Counted from the first letter of the stretch, positions 1-9,039 are shown. The stretch is 64,000 nucleotides of DNA from Bradyrhizobium sp. AZCC 1721 (GCF_036924715.1 NZ_JAZHSB010000001.1:6067001-6131000), one strand, 5' to 3'. The notes: generated by a model from the sequence alone, not told the origin. Translations and numbers: made by a program.

Positions 1-1
1 C

Positions 2-193
2 AGCCAAAGGCTCTGCAAGTTGATGGGCGGCCAGATCTCCGTGGAAAGCGAACCCGGAAAGGGCAGCCGCTTCACCATCCGAATGCCACTCGTCGAAGGT
101 CGGCGGAAAACCGACCGCTACGCCGCGGCCACGCTCGTTCCCGACGTCACCGATACTGCTCTGCCTGCTCCCGCCGGAATTGCCAATGCATAG
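2..193 (+). CDS. Sensor histidine kinase, C-terminal end (partial)
   Basis: Only the last 63 codons of a gene entering from the left edge are present. The reading frame gives LCKLMGGQISVESEPGKGS followed by FTIRMPL, which is the G2 box and last strand of a HATPase_c domain of histidine kinases. A short 30-residue tail rich in Ala and Pro follows. The stop codon overlaps the start of the next gene, a lone receiver domain, by a few bases, so the two are probably co-translated and the receiver is a likely phosphorylation partner. The sensor part lies outside the window, so the signal cannot be named. Confidence 0.85.
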   Translation, partial: SQRLCKLMGGQISVESEPGKGSRFTIRMPLVEGRRKTDRYAAATLVPDVTDTALPAPAGIANA

Positions 194-575
194 AATTCTG
201 CTTGTTGAAGACAATGAGATGAACAGGGACATGCTTACGCGCCGTCTCGAGCGCAACGGCTTTTCTGTCTGCTCCGCTTGCGACGGTCCGACGGGCGTGG
301 ATATGGCAGCGAGCGAATTGCCCGATCTGATCCTGATGGATGTAGCGCTCGGCGAAATGGACGGTTGGGAAGCAACACAGCGGATCAAGGCCAATCCGGC
401 AACATCGGCCATTCCCATCATTGCACTGACAGCCCATGCGCTTGCCAGCGATCGCGACAAGAGCGTCGAAGTCGGATGCTCCGATTTTGATACGAAGCCT
501 GTCGACATGCAGCGGCTGCTCGGCAAGATGCGGTCGCATCTGCCTTCGGTCGCTCGCGAGAGTCCGGCCGCCTAG
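186..575 (+). CDS. Single-domain response regulator (receiver, DivK-like)
   Basis: A 129-residue protein made only of a CheY-like receiver domain. The acidic pair is in ILLVEDN (D9), the phospho-acceptor is D52 in LILMDVALGEMDG, the switch Thr is in ALTAHAL and the conserved Lys in DTKPV. There is no output domain, so it must act through protein contacts, as DivK or CheY do. ATG 186 was chosen; a TTG at 180 in the same frame would add two residues. It overlaps the end of the upstream kinase gene, which suggests a kinase/receiver pair. Which phosphorelay it serves cannot be told from the sequence. Confidence 0.85.
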   Translation: MHRILLVEDNEMNRDMLTRRLERNGFSVCSACDGPTGVDMAASELPDLILMDVALGEMDGWEATQRIKANPATSAIPIIALTAHALASDRDKSVEVGCSDFDTKPVDMQRLLGKMRSHLPSVARESPAA

Positions 576-601
576 GCCCACGCCGTCGAACTTCAGCGCG
601 G

Positions 602-1393
602 TCAGTACTTCGCGACCACGGGGCCACCAAACCTGTAGTTCACGCGGGTCGTGACGAGATCAACATCCTGACGGGTGGCAACCGTGCCGGCGTAAGCACC
701 AGCCGGGCTGGTAAAGTCAAACGTACGATCCTGCATGAACAGATGATCGTACTCCACACCGACCGACCAGTTCGAAGCGAAGCCGAATTCGAGGCCGACG
801 CCTACCGCGGCTCCCCATCGCGTGTCGTTCGCAGCGCCGAGAACGATGCCGGTTGCATTGTCGGTGTAGCGGAAGCGGCTATCGGTGACGGCGCCGCCGC
901 CCTTGACGTAAAACAGTGTATTTTCGACGGCCCAGCCGATCTGGCCGGTGAACAGGCCGAACGCTTCGATCCGTGACCGGTTGGTCGTGGCAGGGAACGG
1001 CGGGCTGATCTTGCTGCCGTTGAGGTCAGCCCAGTTACCCTGCGCTTCCAGACCAAAGACTGCGGCGCCTGCCTGCCAGCGATAGCCGATCTGGCCGCCG
1101 GCTACGGCGCCTGTCGCATCGTGGCAGCCTTCGGGGCCGAGCAGCGCAGGGGGTACCGGCGTGGGCGGAACAAGATCCCAGCAGTTGCGACTTGAGCCCC
1201 AGCCGCCGTTCGCGCCGATATAAAAGCCGGTCCATGAGAATACCGGAACAGGCGGGATGGGCGGGGCCGCCTTCACAGGCAATCGCAAATCCGCAGCGAA
1301 TGCGGGCGCGGAAAGCGCACAGACAACCATCGCTGCCGCCGCGACCTGGCTTGAAATTTTGTGGAATGGCTGGCCTTTCAGGACGCCGATCAT
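602..1393 (-). CDS. Outer-membrane beta-barrel protein (Omp25/31-like)
   Basis: A 263-residue protein with an N-terminal signal peptide (hydrophobic AAAAMVVCALSAPAFA, cleavage near AFA-AD) followed by WTGFYIGANGGWG, the typical opening of rhizobial Omp25/Omp31/RopB small porin-like barrels. Alternating strands continue to the C terminus, which ends in VNYRFGGPVVAKY rather than in the usual Phe. The start at 1393 is preceded by GAGGA at good spacing; a longer frame to 1486 has no good ribosome site. It is transcribed away from the synthase gene at 1666. In this family the proteins are abundant surface proteins linked to envelope stability; a specific role here is not visible. Confidence 0.85.
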   Translation of the reverse strand: MIGVLKGQPFHKISSQVAAAAMVVCALSAPAFAADLRLPVKAAPPIPPVPVFSWTGFYIGANGGWGSSRNCWDLVPPTPVPPALLGPEGCHDATGAVAGGQIGYRWQAGAAVFGLEAQGNWADLNGSKISPPFPATTNRSRIEAFGLFTGQIGWAVENTLFYVKGGGAVTDSRFRYTDNATGIVLGAANDTRWGAAVGVGLEFGFASNWSVGVEYDHLFMQDRTFDFTSPAGAYAGTVATRQDVDLVTTRVNYRFGGPVVAKY

Positions 1394-1665
1394 GAATTCC
1401 TCGCTTGCTCCGGATGGGCCTTGAAACATGAAAGACACATTGCGCCATCTATGGTTAACGCCGCCTTTACGCGCGCGGGCGCCCAAGACCCCCGCGGCCC
1501 TTCCTGGCGTCCGCCATGACTTTCTGTGCAGCTCTTAAGGTACAGAAAACCAAACACAAATTTCGCCGGAAAAGGCCGGAAAACTTCCCAATATCCAACC
1601 AGGAATTAATCTCGTCCCGGGCATCCTGCACGCTCAACAGAATAACCAAAAAATACGAGTTCGGG

Positions 1666-3009
1666 ATGGCTTCAAACGATTCATACACCGGTATTGCGCC
1701 GGCCGCCTTGACGGGCAGCATGAGGGACTTCCGCGTCCCCGGTGGGGCAGACCTTTTGGGACGCACCGAAGGTTTCTTCCGCTGGCAGGATCTGCGCCGG
1801 CATCACGGCCTCTGGCCCTTCTCTCGTGCCACGGAGGACGGTCCCAAGACCGTTTGCTCTGCTCAGGACGACCGGGGCAACAGGATGCTCGGCGTAAACT
1901 TTGCTTCGCAGGACTATCTCAGCCTGGCATCGCATCCGGCCATCAAGGCAACGGCGATCGAGACTATCGAGCGCTGTGGGGTACATAGCGCTGGCTCTCC
2001 TGCGCTTGTCGGCAACACTTCGTACTCGGTAGCGCTCGAGCGCAAGATCGCCGAATTCCTGGCGATGGACCACGTCGTGTTGTACCCGACAGGTTGGGCC
2101 GCGGGCTTCGGCGTCGTGAAGGGCCTCGTCAGGTCGGCCGACCATATCGTGATGGACATGCTGGCACACTCCTGCCTGCAGGAGGGCGCTCACGCCGCAA
2201 GCACCAACCTTCATCTGTTCCGGCACCTCGACAACGAATATTGCCGGAACATCCTCGCGAAAATCCGAGCCAAGGACAAAGAGAACGGAATCCTCGTGAT
2301 CACGGAGGGATTGTTCTCGATGGACTCTGACACCCCCGATCTCGCTGTCCTGCAAGCTCTCTGCCACGAATTCAATGCGACTCTTGTCGTCGACGTCGCA
2401 CATGATCTTGGCTGCTTGGGCGAGGACGGCCGCGGCCACATCGGCTTGCAGAACATGCTCGGCAAGGTCGACATAGTGATGGGGAGCTTTTCCAAGACGT
2501 TTGCGTCAAACGGCGGGTTCGTCGCCTGCAAGAGCCGAGCGGTGCAGGAATATCTACGCTTTTACAGCGCCCCTGCCACTTTCTCCAATGCCCTTTCGCC
2601 GGCGCAGGCCGCGACGATCCTGAAGGCATTCGAGATCGTCGCTTCCGGCGAAGGGCACGCGCTACGGCGCAAGATGCTCGCCAACGTCCTGTCGCTTCGT
2701 CGCGAGTTGAAGCAGGCCGGCCTCGACTATTATGGCGACCCATCCGCGATCGTTTGCGTCAAAATGGGTTCGGAAGGCCTTGCACGTCTTGTTTCAAGAC
2801 GCCTTATCGAACTCGGATTGGTCGCCAACCTAGTGGAATTTCCCGCCGTTCCCAAGGGCGCGGCCCGAATTCGCATGCAGGTGATGGCCAATCACTCCGA
2901 GGAAAACATCGCCTACGCTGTGCGAATACTGGCCACTGCAAAGGCGGAAGCGGAACTGGAACTCGATGAGCTGCGGCGGATCAAACCCGTAAAGGGCGTC
3001 GCAGCTTGA
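1666..3009 (+). CDS. Alpha-oxoamine synthase family PLP enzyme
   Basis: A 447-residue fold-type I PLP enzyme of the 8-amino-7-oxononanoate synthase, serine palmitoyltransferase and CqsA group, which condense an amino acid with an acyl-CoA and release CO2. The glycine-rich N-domain (NFASQDYLSLASHPAIK), the PLP-stacking His (MLAHSCLQEGAH), the Asp/His pair (VVDVAHDLGCLGEDGRG) and the Schiff-base Lys (GSFSKTFASNGGF) are all present, so it looks catalytically intact. The usual DEAH/DDAH motif reads DVAH here. No biotin, sphingolipid or quorum-sensing genes flank it, so the substrate pair is unknown. The start is ATG 1666; a frame upstream to 1516 reads low-complexity, non-family sequence. BioF, SPT and CqsA-like roles all remain possible. 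Confidence 0.8.
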   Translation: MASNDSYTGIAPAALTGSMRDFRVPGGADLLGRTEGFFRWQDLRRHHGLWPFSRATEDGPKTVCSAQDDRGNRMLGVNFASQDYLSLASHPAIKATAIETIERCGVHSAGSPALVGNTSYSVALERKIAEFLAMDHVVLYPTGWAAGFGVVKGLVRSADHIVMDMLAHSCLQEGAHAASTNLHLFRHLDNEYCRNILAKIRAKDKENGILVITEGLFSMDSDTPDLAVLQALCHEFNATLVVDVAHDLGCLGEDGRGHIGLQNMLGKVDIVMGSFSKTFASNGGFVACKSRAVQEYLRFYSAPATFSNALSPAQAATILKAFEIVASGEGHALRRKMLANVLSLRRELKQAGLDYYGDPSAIVCVKMGSEGLARLVSRRLIELGLVANLVEFPAVPKGAARIRMQVMANHSEENIAYAVRILATAKAEAELELDELRRIKPVKGVAA

Positions 3010-3021
3010 TGCCGCGGCCCC

Positions 3022-3130
3022 CTGTCGAATGGCGAGTACGCCGTCACTCGCGCTGAGAAGATCGAAGTACTGTTTGCACACCTGAAGATCCTCCGCCTCG
3101 ACCGGCTGAGGCTGAGAGGCCCCTACGGAG
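3022..3130 (+). mobile_element. Transposase 3'-end remnant (IS1182-like)
   Basis: The frame starting at 3031 reads GEYAVTRAEKIEVLFAHLK followed by ILRLDRLRLRGP. This closely resembles the C-terminal end of IS1182-type DDE transposases (EKIEVLFAHLKRILRLDRLRLRG), with one residue missing after HLK. The frame has no start and the rest of the gene is absent. I recognise this from memory of the family; no search was done. It marks a past insertion between the synthase gene and the chemotaxis operon. Confidence 0.55.
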
Positions 3131-3200
3131 GGGCTCTACCCGCGAAATCCGATGACAACCGGAGCGCGCCGAGCGACCCCTCACCTGGCGCTACGCGCCG

Positions 3201-3229
3201 ACCTCTCCCCGCGAAGAGCGGGGCGAGGT
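3201..3229. repeat. GC-rich hairpin / dispersed palindrome
   Basis: ACCTCTCCCCGC at 3201-3212 pairs with GCGGGGCGAGGT at 3218-3229 with one mismatch and a five-base loop. The preceding CTCACCTGGCGCTACGCGCC is a flank I associate with repeats in Bradyrhizobium genomes. It lies between two convergent genes (synthase and cheR), so it may also work as a transcription end, but no T-run follows. Confidence 0.55.
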
Positions 3230-3237
3230 AAAGAAGA

Positions 3238-4116
3238 TCAGCGCGCCGCGGCAACCGCCCGCAGGGTTTGCGGCACCAGGGTCGACGCCCCCACCCGTAT
3301 CACCGGTGCGATGTTCGGACGATAAAGTCCGCGTCGCTCCGGATAGGGCTTGAAGCTGTTGGTGATGCCGACCACGGATTCGGCAGCGCCCAGCGCCAGC
3401 ACGCCATCGGGCTCCAGCATCCGGGAGAGCCGCTCGAAGATGTTAGCCTTGGTATTCTGATCGAAATAGATCAGCACGTTGCGGCAGAAGATGACGTCGA
3501 ACACGCCGAGATGGGAGAAGTCCTGCAGCAAATTGAGCTGACGGTGCTGCACCATGCCGCGGATCTCGGCATTGATCTGCCAGAGTTCGCCGTTCTGGGT
3601 GAAATATTTCACCAGCAACCCAATCGGCAATCCGCGCTGCACCTCGAACTGGCTGAAGGTACCGGCCCTGGATTTTTCCAGCACCGCCTGCGACAGATCG
3701 GTCGCGACGATCTCGGTACGCCAACCGGACAGCAGGGGTCCCGCCTCCTTCAGGCACATCGCGATCGAATATGGTTCCTGCCCGGTGGAGGAAGCCGCGC
3801 ACCAGATGCGCAACGACCGGCGGGCCGCGCGCGCCTGCACCAGCGCCGGAATGACCGCTTCGCGCAAATGATCGAACGGAATCTTGTCGCGGAAGAAAAA
3901 CGTCTCGTTGGTGGTCATCGCCTCGACCACCTCTGCCGTCAGCGTGTTGGCCCCGCCCTTCATCTTCTCGACGAGTTGGGAAATGCCCGGCAGGCTGGAC
4001 TTGCGGGCCAACGGCAGCAGCCGGCTTTCGACCAGATATTGCTTGTCGGCCGAAAGATCGAGCCCGGAGCGCTCTTTCAGAAGCTTACGCAGATACTCAT
4101 AGTCTGAAGGCGTCAC
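3238..4116 (-). CDS. cheR: Chemotaxis protein methyltransferase CheR
   Basis: A 292-residue S-adenosylmethionine-dependent methyltransferase that methylates glutamates of chemoreceptors. The N-terminal all-helical CheR_N domain (YEYLRKLLKERSGLDLSADK), the NETFFFRD motif, the SAM site (RIWCAASSTGQEPYSIAM) and FDVIFCRNVLIYFD are visible in order. The start is a GTG at 4116: GTGA overlaps the cheB stop, and GGGAGA lies upstream; the open frame to 4221 reads inside cheB. It is the last gene of the chemotaxis operon. There is no C-terminal pentapeptide-tether or TPR extension. Neither receptor genes nor cheD are present in this window. Confidence 0.95.
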   Translation of the reverse strand: MTPSDYEYLRKLLKERSGLDLSADKQYLVESRLLPLARKSSLPGISQLVEKMKGGANTLTAEVVEAMTTNETFFFRDKIPFDHLREAVIPALVQARAARRSLRIWCAASSTGQEPYSIAMCLKEAGPLLSGWRTEIVATDLSQAVLEKSRAGTFSQFEVQRGLPIGLLVKYFTQNGELWQINAEIRGMVQHRQLNLLQDFSHLGVFDVIFCRNVLIYFDQNTKANIFERLSRMLEPDGVLALGAAESVVGITNSFKPYPERRGLYRPNIAPVIRVGASTLVPQTLRAVAAAR

Positions 4117-5279
4117 GAACGATCTCCCGAAAACAACCGAACCAGTTTTGGCGCGATCTGATTGAGCGGCAGAACCGCCGCGCAAATACCTGCATTGGCG
4201 GCCGCGCCCGGCATGCCCCACACCACGCTGGTCGCTTCGTCCTGGGCAATCACGCTGCCGCCGGCGGCGACTATCTCCTTGCCGCCGCGCATGCCGTCGG
4301 AGCCCATGCCGGTCAGAATCACCGACATGATGCCGCCCTGCCAGACGTCGATGGCGGAGTTGAACAGCGGGTCCACCGCAGGCTTGCAGAAATTCACCGG
4401 CGGCCCGTCGTCGAGCGCGATCGTGGCGTCCGCGCCATGGCGCACGACGCGCATGTGGCGGCCGCCCGGCGCAAGATAGATCCGGCCGGGCTTGACGATC
4501 TCGCCGTCAACGGCCTCATGCGCCGTCCGGCGGCTCGCACGTGCCAGATGCTCGGCGAGAATTGTGGTGAAGGTTGGCGGCATGTGCTGGGTGATCAGCA
4601 CCGGAAAACGATCGATCACCGGGCCGATGTCGGCGACCAGCGCCATCAGCGCCTGCGGGCCGCCGGTCGACGAGCCGATCAGAAGCACACGCGGCGCCAG
4701 CATGCTGAAGGGCCGGCGCGCCAGTGGCAGTTGCGCAACCGGTGCGGCGACCGGATGAACGGATACCTCGCGCACCCGCTCGGCTGGTGCCGGAGCCGGG
4801 CTCGCGCCCGGCGACGCACGGCGGCGGGCCCTGGCGCCCAGATGGCGAATCTTCTGGATCAGATCGTGGTGGAACGTCTCGGCAGCGGTGGCCTCGCGCG
4901 TGCTCTCCGGCTTTGGAATGTAGTCGGCGGCGCCGAGCGAGAGCGCCTTGAAGCTGATCTCCGCATTGCGGCGGGTCAACGTCGACGCCATGATGATGAC
5001 GAGGTCGCGCTTTTTCGCAAGCAACTGGGGCAGCGCAGAAATGCCGTCGAGCTCCGGCATTTCGATATCGAGCACGGCGACATCGGGTTTGATGCGATCG
5101 ATCTGGTTGACGGCGTCGAGGCCGGTGCGCAGGGAGGCGGAGACCTCCATGTCCGGCTCGGCGCCGATCCAGCGCGAGATCATCCCGCGGATCACCACGG
5201 AGTCGTCGACCACCATCACGCGCAGCTTGTCTTGCCTTGTCGAGATTGGCGGCGGACACTTCGTTAACGCAACACTCAT
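4113..5279 (-). CDS. cheB: Chemotaxis response regulator protein-glutamate methylesterase CheB
   Basis: A 388-residue two-domain protein that removes methyl groups from, and deamidates, chemoreceptors. Residues ~20-140 form a receiver domain (MVVDDS; phospho-acceptor D71 in VAVLDIEMPELDG). A Pro/Ala-rich linker (~155-190) follows, then the methylesterase domain with the catalytic triad: Ser204 in IGSSTGGPQAL, His232 in ITQHMPPTFT and Asp in GMGSDGMRGG. The stop codon overlaps the cheR GTG start (GTGA), so CheR is likely translationally coupled. Upstream is cheY, about 80 bases away. All key residues are present, so it should be functional if CheA can phosphorylate it. Confidence 0.96.
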   Translation of the reverse strand: MSVALTKCPPPISTRQDKLRVMVVDDSVVIRGMISRWIGAEPDMEVSASLRTGLDAVNQIDRIKPDVAVLDIEMPELDGISALPQLLAKKRDLVIIMASTLTRRNAEISFKALSLGAADYIPKPESTREATAAETFHHDLIQKIRHLGARARRRASPGASPAPAPAERVREVSVHPVAAPVAQLPLARRPFSMLAPRVLLIGSSTGGPQALMALVADIGPVIDRFPVLITQHMPPTFTTILAEHLARASRRTAHEAVDGEIVKPGRIYLAPGGRHMRVVRHGADATIALDDGPPVNFCKPAVDPLFNSAIDVWQGGIMSVILTGMGSDGMRGGKEIVAAGGSVIAQDEATSVVWGMPGAAANAGICAAVLPLNQIAPKLVRLFSGDRS

Positions 5280-5359
5280 TACTTCACCCGACCCAACTCA
5301 AGCGGCACACTTGCAAAACCAACGCCGATGGCCGTCGAGCCGCCGGGATCACATAGAGA

Positions 5360-5725
5360 TCAGATCAAGCCGACTTCCTGGAACTTCGCGGTGACGATGT
5401 CCTTGTCGAACGGCTTCATGATGTATTCATTGGCGCCGGCATGCAGCGCACGCGCGATGTGCGCGACGTCGTTTTCGGTGGTGCAGAACACCACCTTGGG
5501 CGCGTCGCCGCCGGGCATGCGGCGCAGATTGCCGAGGAATTCGTAGCCGTCCATGACCGGCATGTTCCAGTCGAGCAGAACCGCCTCGGGCATCGCGCGC
5601 TTGCAGACTTCAAGCGCCTTCTCGCCGTCCTCGGCTTCGACGATTTGAAAGTCGAGACCTTCGAGGATACGTCGCGCGACTTTTCGGATGACGCTGGAGT
5701 CATCAACGACCAGACATGTTTTCAT
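5360..5725 (-). CDS. cheY: Chemotaxis response regulator CheY
   Basis: A 121-residue single receiver domain. It has the acidic pair in LVVDDSSVIRK, phospho-acceptor D52 in AVLLDWNMPVMDGYEF, a Thr in FCTTENDVAHI and Lys in YIMKPFDKD. It lies between cheW and cheB in a chemotaxis operon, so it is the output protein that binds the flagellar switch, or a phosphate sink. The DWNMPVMDG form and the missing extra domains fit the family well. The start ATG 5725 follows a short gap after cheW (58 bases). Confidence 0.94.
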   Translation of the reverse strand: MKTCLVVDDSSVIRKVARRILEGLDFQIVEAEDGEKALEVCKRAMPEAVLLDWNMPVMDGYEFLGNLRRMPGGDAPKVVFCTTENDVAHIARALHAGANEYIMKPFDKDIVTAKFQEVGLI

Positions 5726-5783
5726 TTTAGGCCTCCACTTGCATCAATTCCCAAGAGGGATGTTTCCGTACCGGGTTGGATTC

Positions 5784-6254
5784 TCATGCCGCCATCAGGT
5801 CAGGCATGATTTCGAGAACGCGATCGACGTCGAGGACGACCATGAGCTGGCCGTCGAGGCGGTGCACGCCGCCGGCGAGCTTGGCGAAGCGGGAATCCAG
5901 GTTGACGGGGTTTTCCTCGCGGCCATTGTCGGGCAGCCGCAGCACCTCGCCGATCTGGTCGATCAAGAGGCCGTAGGACTCGCCGCGCAAGTCGACGCCG
6001 ACCGCCATCGGCGGCTTGCCGTCGTCGTTCTTCGGCAAGCCGAGCCGGGCGCGCATGTCGACCACGGTGACGATGCGGCCGCGCAGATTGAGCACGCCGG
6101 CGATCTCGGCGGAGGACAGCGGCACCCGCGTCAGCCGTTCCGGCATGAACACGTCCTGGACGCGGGAGATCGGCAGGCCGAACAATTGCCCGCCGATCAC
6201 GGCGGTGACGTATTCGGCCACGGTGCCCTCGATGGTCTCGGTCTTGGTTGTCAT
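5784..6254 (-). CDS. cheW: Chemotaxis coupling protein CheW
   Basis: A 156-residue CheW domain protein that links chemoreceptors to the CheA kinase. It shows the family signatures YVTAVIGGQLFGLPISRVQD, GVLNLRGRIVTVVDMRARLG and YGLLIDQIGEVLRLP. The length is normal. It is separated from cheA upstream by about 70 bases that hold a palindromic repeat, and is followed by cheY. The CheA in this operon carries two CheW-like modules of its own, so this protein is the separate adaptor. Confidence 0.95.
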   Translation of the reverse strand: MTTKTETIEGTVAEYVTAVIGGQLFGLPISRVQDVFMPERLTRVPLSSAEIAGVLNLRGRIVTVVDMRARLGLPKNDDGKPPMAVGVDLRGESYGLLIDQIGEVLRLPDNGREENPVNLDSRFAKLAGGVHRLDGQLMVVLDVDRVLEIMPDLMAA

Positions 6255-6278
6255 GGTCTGTTACCGTTCTCTCGTTTT

Positions 6279-6327
6279 GAGCATGATCATTTCGGAAAAC
6301 CGGTTCCCACTTTTCCGGATCATGCTC
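6279..6327. repeat. 49-bp palindromic repeat between cheA and cheW
   Basis: GAGCATGATC at 6279-6288 is matched by its exact complement GATCATGCTC at 6318-6327, with inner parts (TTTCGGAAAA and TTTTCCGGA) that extend the stem. This element type is familiar as a dispersed palindrome in Bradyrhizobium and related genomes. Its last base is the first plus-strand base of the cheA stop codon (6327-6329). In RNA it would form a strong hairpin between cheA and cheW, which could protect upstream mRNA or lower cheW expression. Confidence 0.7.
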
Positions 6328-9039
6328 TAGGCCGCGCGCCGGGTCTCGGCGGTCTGTTCCTTCAGCGCCGCGATCAGGCCGGGGCGGTCGAACTTGGCGA
6401 CGTAGTCGTGGAAGCCGGCCTGCCGGCCGCGCTCGATCGCCGCCGGCGACACCAGCGAGGACAGCGCGATGATCGGCAGCGTGCCCAGATTGTTGTCGGC
6501 GCGGATGACTTCCGCGAACTCGAAGCCGTTCATGTCGGGCATCTCGATGTCGGTCAGCACCACGTCGAAGGTCTGGCCCGAGCGCAGCGCCGAGAGCCCC
6601 TCCTGGGCGTTGACGGCGACCCGCACCTTGTAGCCGGCGGCCTTCAAGACCGGCGCCAGCATGTTGCGGAAGAAGGCGGAGTCGTCGACCAGCAGCACCG
6701 ATTGCGCGGTCGAGGAGGCCCGCATCTCCTTGCGCGAGAACCAGTCGGCAAACGCCATCGGCAGGAAGTGGCCGACGTCGATCACCTCGGTGGCCTGGCC
6801 CTTGATCACGGCGGAACCCAGAATGCCGTCCTGCTGGCCGGCGACCTCGATGTGCAGCCGCTCCTCGACGATGTCGATGATCTCGTCGACCACGAGCCCC
6901 ATCGAGCGGCCGTCGTCGGCGAACACCAGGATCGGCTGCGAGCCGGTGCTCTGGACCGTGACGCCGGCCATCTGCACCAGCGGCATGAGCTGGTCGCGGT
7001 ACTGCACCATGTAGCGGCCGTTGGAGAGCTCGATCTTGTCGGTGGCGATCTCTTCCAGCCGGGTGACGAGGCCGAGCGGCACCGCCTTGGGCTGCGAGGA
7101 GCCGGCGCGGAACACGAGCAGCGAGGTGAGCTGTTCGCCGGACATGGCATGCGCCGCGGAGGCTTCGTCGGCCATCTCATGGGCCGAGGCGCCGGAGGCG
7201 CCGAGCGCCTTGGCAATGCCGTTGGGGTCGATGATCATGATCACGGCGCCATCGCCCAGAATGGTGTTGCCGGAGAACATGTCGATGTGCCGCAGCTTGG
7301 TCGACATCGGCTTGACCACGATTTCTTCGGTGTGGAACACGCCGTCGACCACGATGCCGAAGGTCTGGCTGCCGACCTGCGTCACCACGATGAAGCCGTT
7401 CTCGGGGTCGCTGGACGAGCCGTCGTCGATCTTCAACAGCTTCTTCAGGTGCATCAGCGGCAACAGCTTGTTGCGCAACCGCAAGACCGCGGTGTCCTTG
7501 ATGCGCTCGATGCGGTGTTCGGAGTTGGCGCGGGCGCGCACCAGCTCGACCACCGACAATTGCGGGATCGCAAAGCGGTCGCCGGCGGCTTCCACGATCA
7601 GGGCCGAGACGATCGCCAGGGTCAGCGGGATCTTGATGGTGACGGAAGAACCTTCGCCGGCCACGCTCTTGATGTCGATGGTGCCGCCGATCTGGTCGAT
7701 ATTGGTGCGCACCACGTCCATGCCGACCCCGCGGCCGGAGACCGAGGTGACGGCGGCGGCGGTGGAGAAGCCCGGCGCGAAGATGAACTTGTGGATCTGG
7801 GCTTCGGTCATCTTCTCCAGTTCGGCCTCGGTGACGAGACCGTTCTGCAGCGCTTTGGCCTTGATCCGCTCGGTGTTCAGCCCGCGGCCATTGTCGGCGA
7901 TGCAGATGATGATGTGGCCGCCCTCGTGATAGGCGGAGAGCCGGATCGTGCCCTGCTCGCCCTTGCCGGCCGCGAGCCGCTCGGCCGGGGTCTCCAGGCC
8001 GTGGTCGGCGGAGTTGCGCACCATGTGCGTCAACGGATCCTTGATCAGATCGAGCACCTGGCGGTCGAGCTCGGTGTCGGCGCCGTGCATCTCCAGTTCG
8101 ATCTGCTTGCCGAGTTCGCCGGAGAGGTCGCGCACGATGCGCGGCAGCTTCTGCCAGGCATTGCCGATCGGCTGCATCCGCGTCTTCATGACGCCTTCCT
8201 GCAGCTCGGCGGTGACGTTGGAGAGCCGCTGCAGCGGCACCTTGAACTCGGTGTCCTCGTTGCGGCGGGAGATTTCCAGGAGCTGGTTGCGGGTCAAGAC
8301 CAGCTCGGAGACCATCGTCATCAGATGTTCGAGGGTGTCGACGTTGACGCGGATCGACTGGTTGGCGATCTTGTCGGCGACCTCGCCGTCGACTTCGGCG
8401 GCGGCGGCGCGCTTGGCCGGCTTTGCCTTCGTTTCCTTCGCAGCTTCCTTGGCCTCCGGCGCCGGCGCAGCCTTGGCGACGGGAACCGGCGCGGCTTCGG
8501 TCGCGGTCTCGCGGAAGGCGCGCTCGAGGTCGTCGAGCGAGACTTCGCCCGGACGCAACGGGCGTTCCAGCACCTGCTCGACCAGCGTGCCCTTGGTCAT
8601 CGCGGGCGGAGCCGGCGGCGCGGCGACGACGGGAGCGGGTTCAGGCTGCACCTCGGCAGGGTGACCACCTTCGGCCATCGCATGCAGCTTCTCGATCAGG
8701 TCTTCGTCGGTGCCCTCGGGCTCGGTCTCGGTGGCTTCCAGGCCTGCGAGGATTTCCTTGATGCGGTCGATGCTCGACAGGATCAGCGTCACTGCTTCGG
8801 CCTTGACCGGCATGCCGTCGCGGAACTTGCCCATCAAGGTCTCGCCGGCATGGGCAAGGGCTTCGAGCCGCGGCAGGCCCAGGAAAGCCGCAGGTGCCCT
8901 TGATGGTGTGGACGAGGCGGAAGATGTTATCCAGAATCTTCGCGTCGCTCGGGTCCTGCTCGAACCGCACCAACTGATTGTCGACCGTATCCAGGCTCTC
9001 GCTGGTTTCGGTCAGGAACTCCCGCAACAAATCATCCAT
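6327..9039 (-). pseudogene. cheA: Hybrid chemotaxis kinase CheA-CheW-REC, apparent 1-nt frameshift
   Basis: The chemotaxis histidine kinase, about 903 residues when the frame is repaired. In order: Hpt domain (phospho-acceptor His44 in RLVHTIKGTCGF), Pro/Ala/Lys-rich linker (~120-230), dimerisation helix, ATPase domain (HMVRNSADHGLE, ADNGRGLN, SVSGRGVGMDVV), two CheW-like domains (~480-770) and a C-terminal receiver (VVLTDIEMPDMNGFE). The frame breaks after codon 52: the minus strand reads GGC-TTT-CCT where the family needs GGC-TTC-CTG, so one extra T lies in the run at 8884-8886. Translated as written, it stops after about 130 residues; an ATG at 8834 could restart but would lack the Hpt. 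The start ATG 9039 has AAGG upstream. It may be a real mutation or a homopolymer error; every other che gene is intact. Confidence 0.9.

Noticed and set aside
5688..8903. A 1071-codon open frame on the plus strand
   Set aside because: It is opposite cheA, cheW and cheY, is His/Gly/Asp-rich as expected of an antisense frame in high-GC DNA, and has no family sequence.
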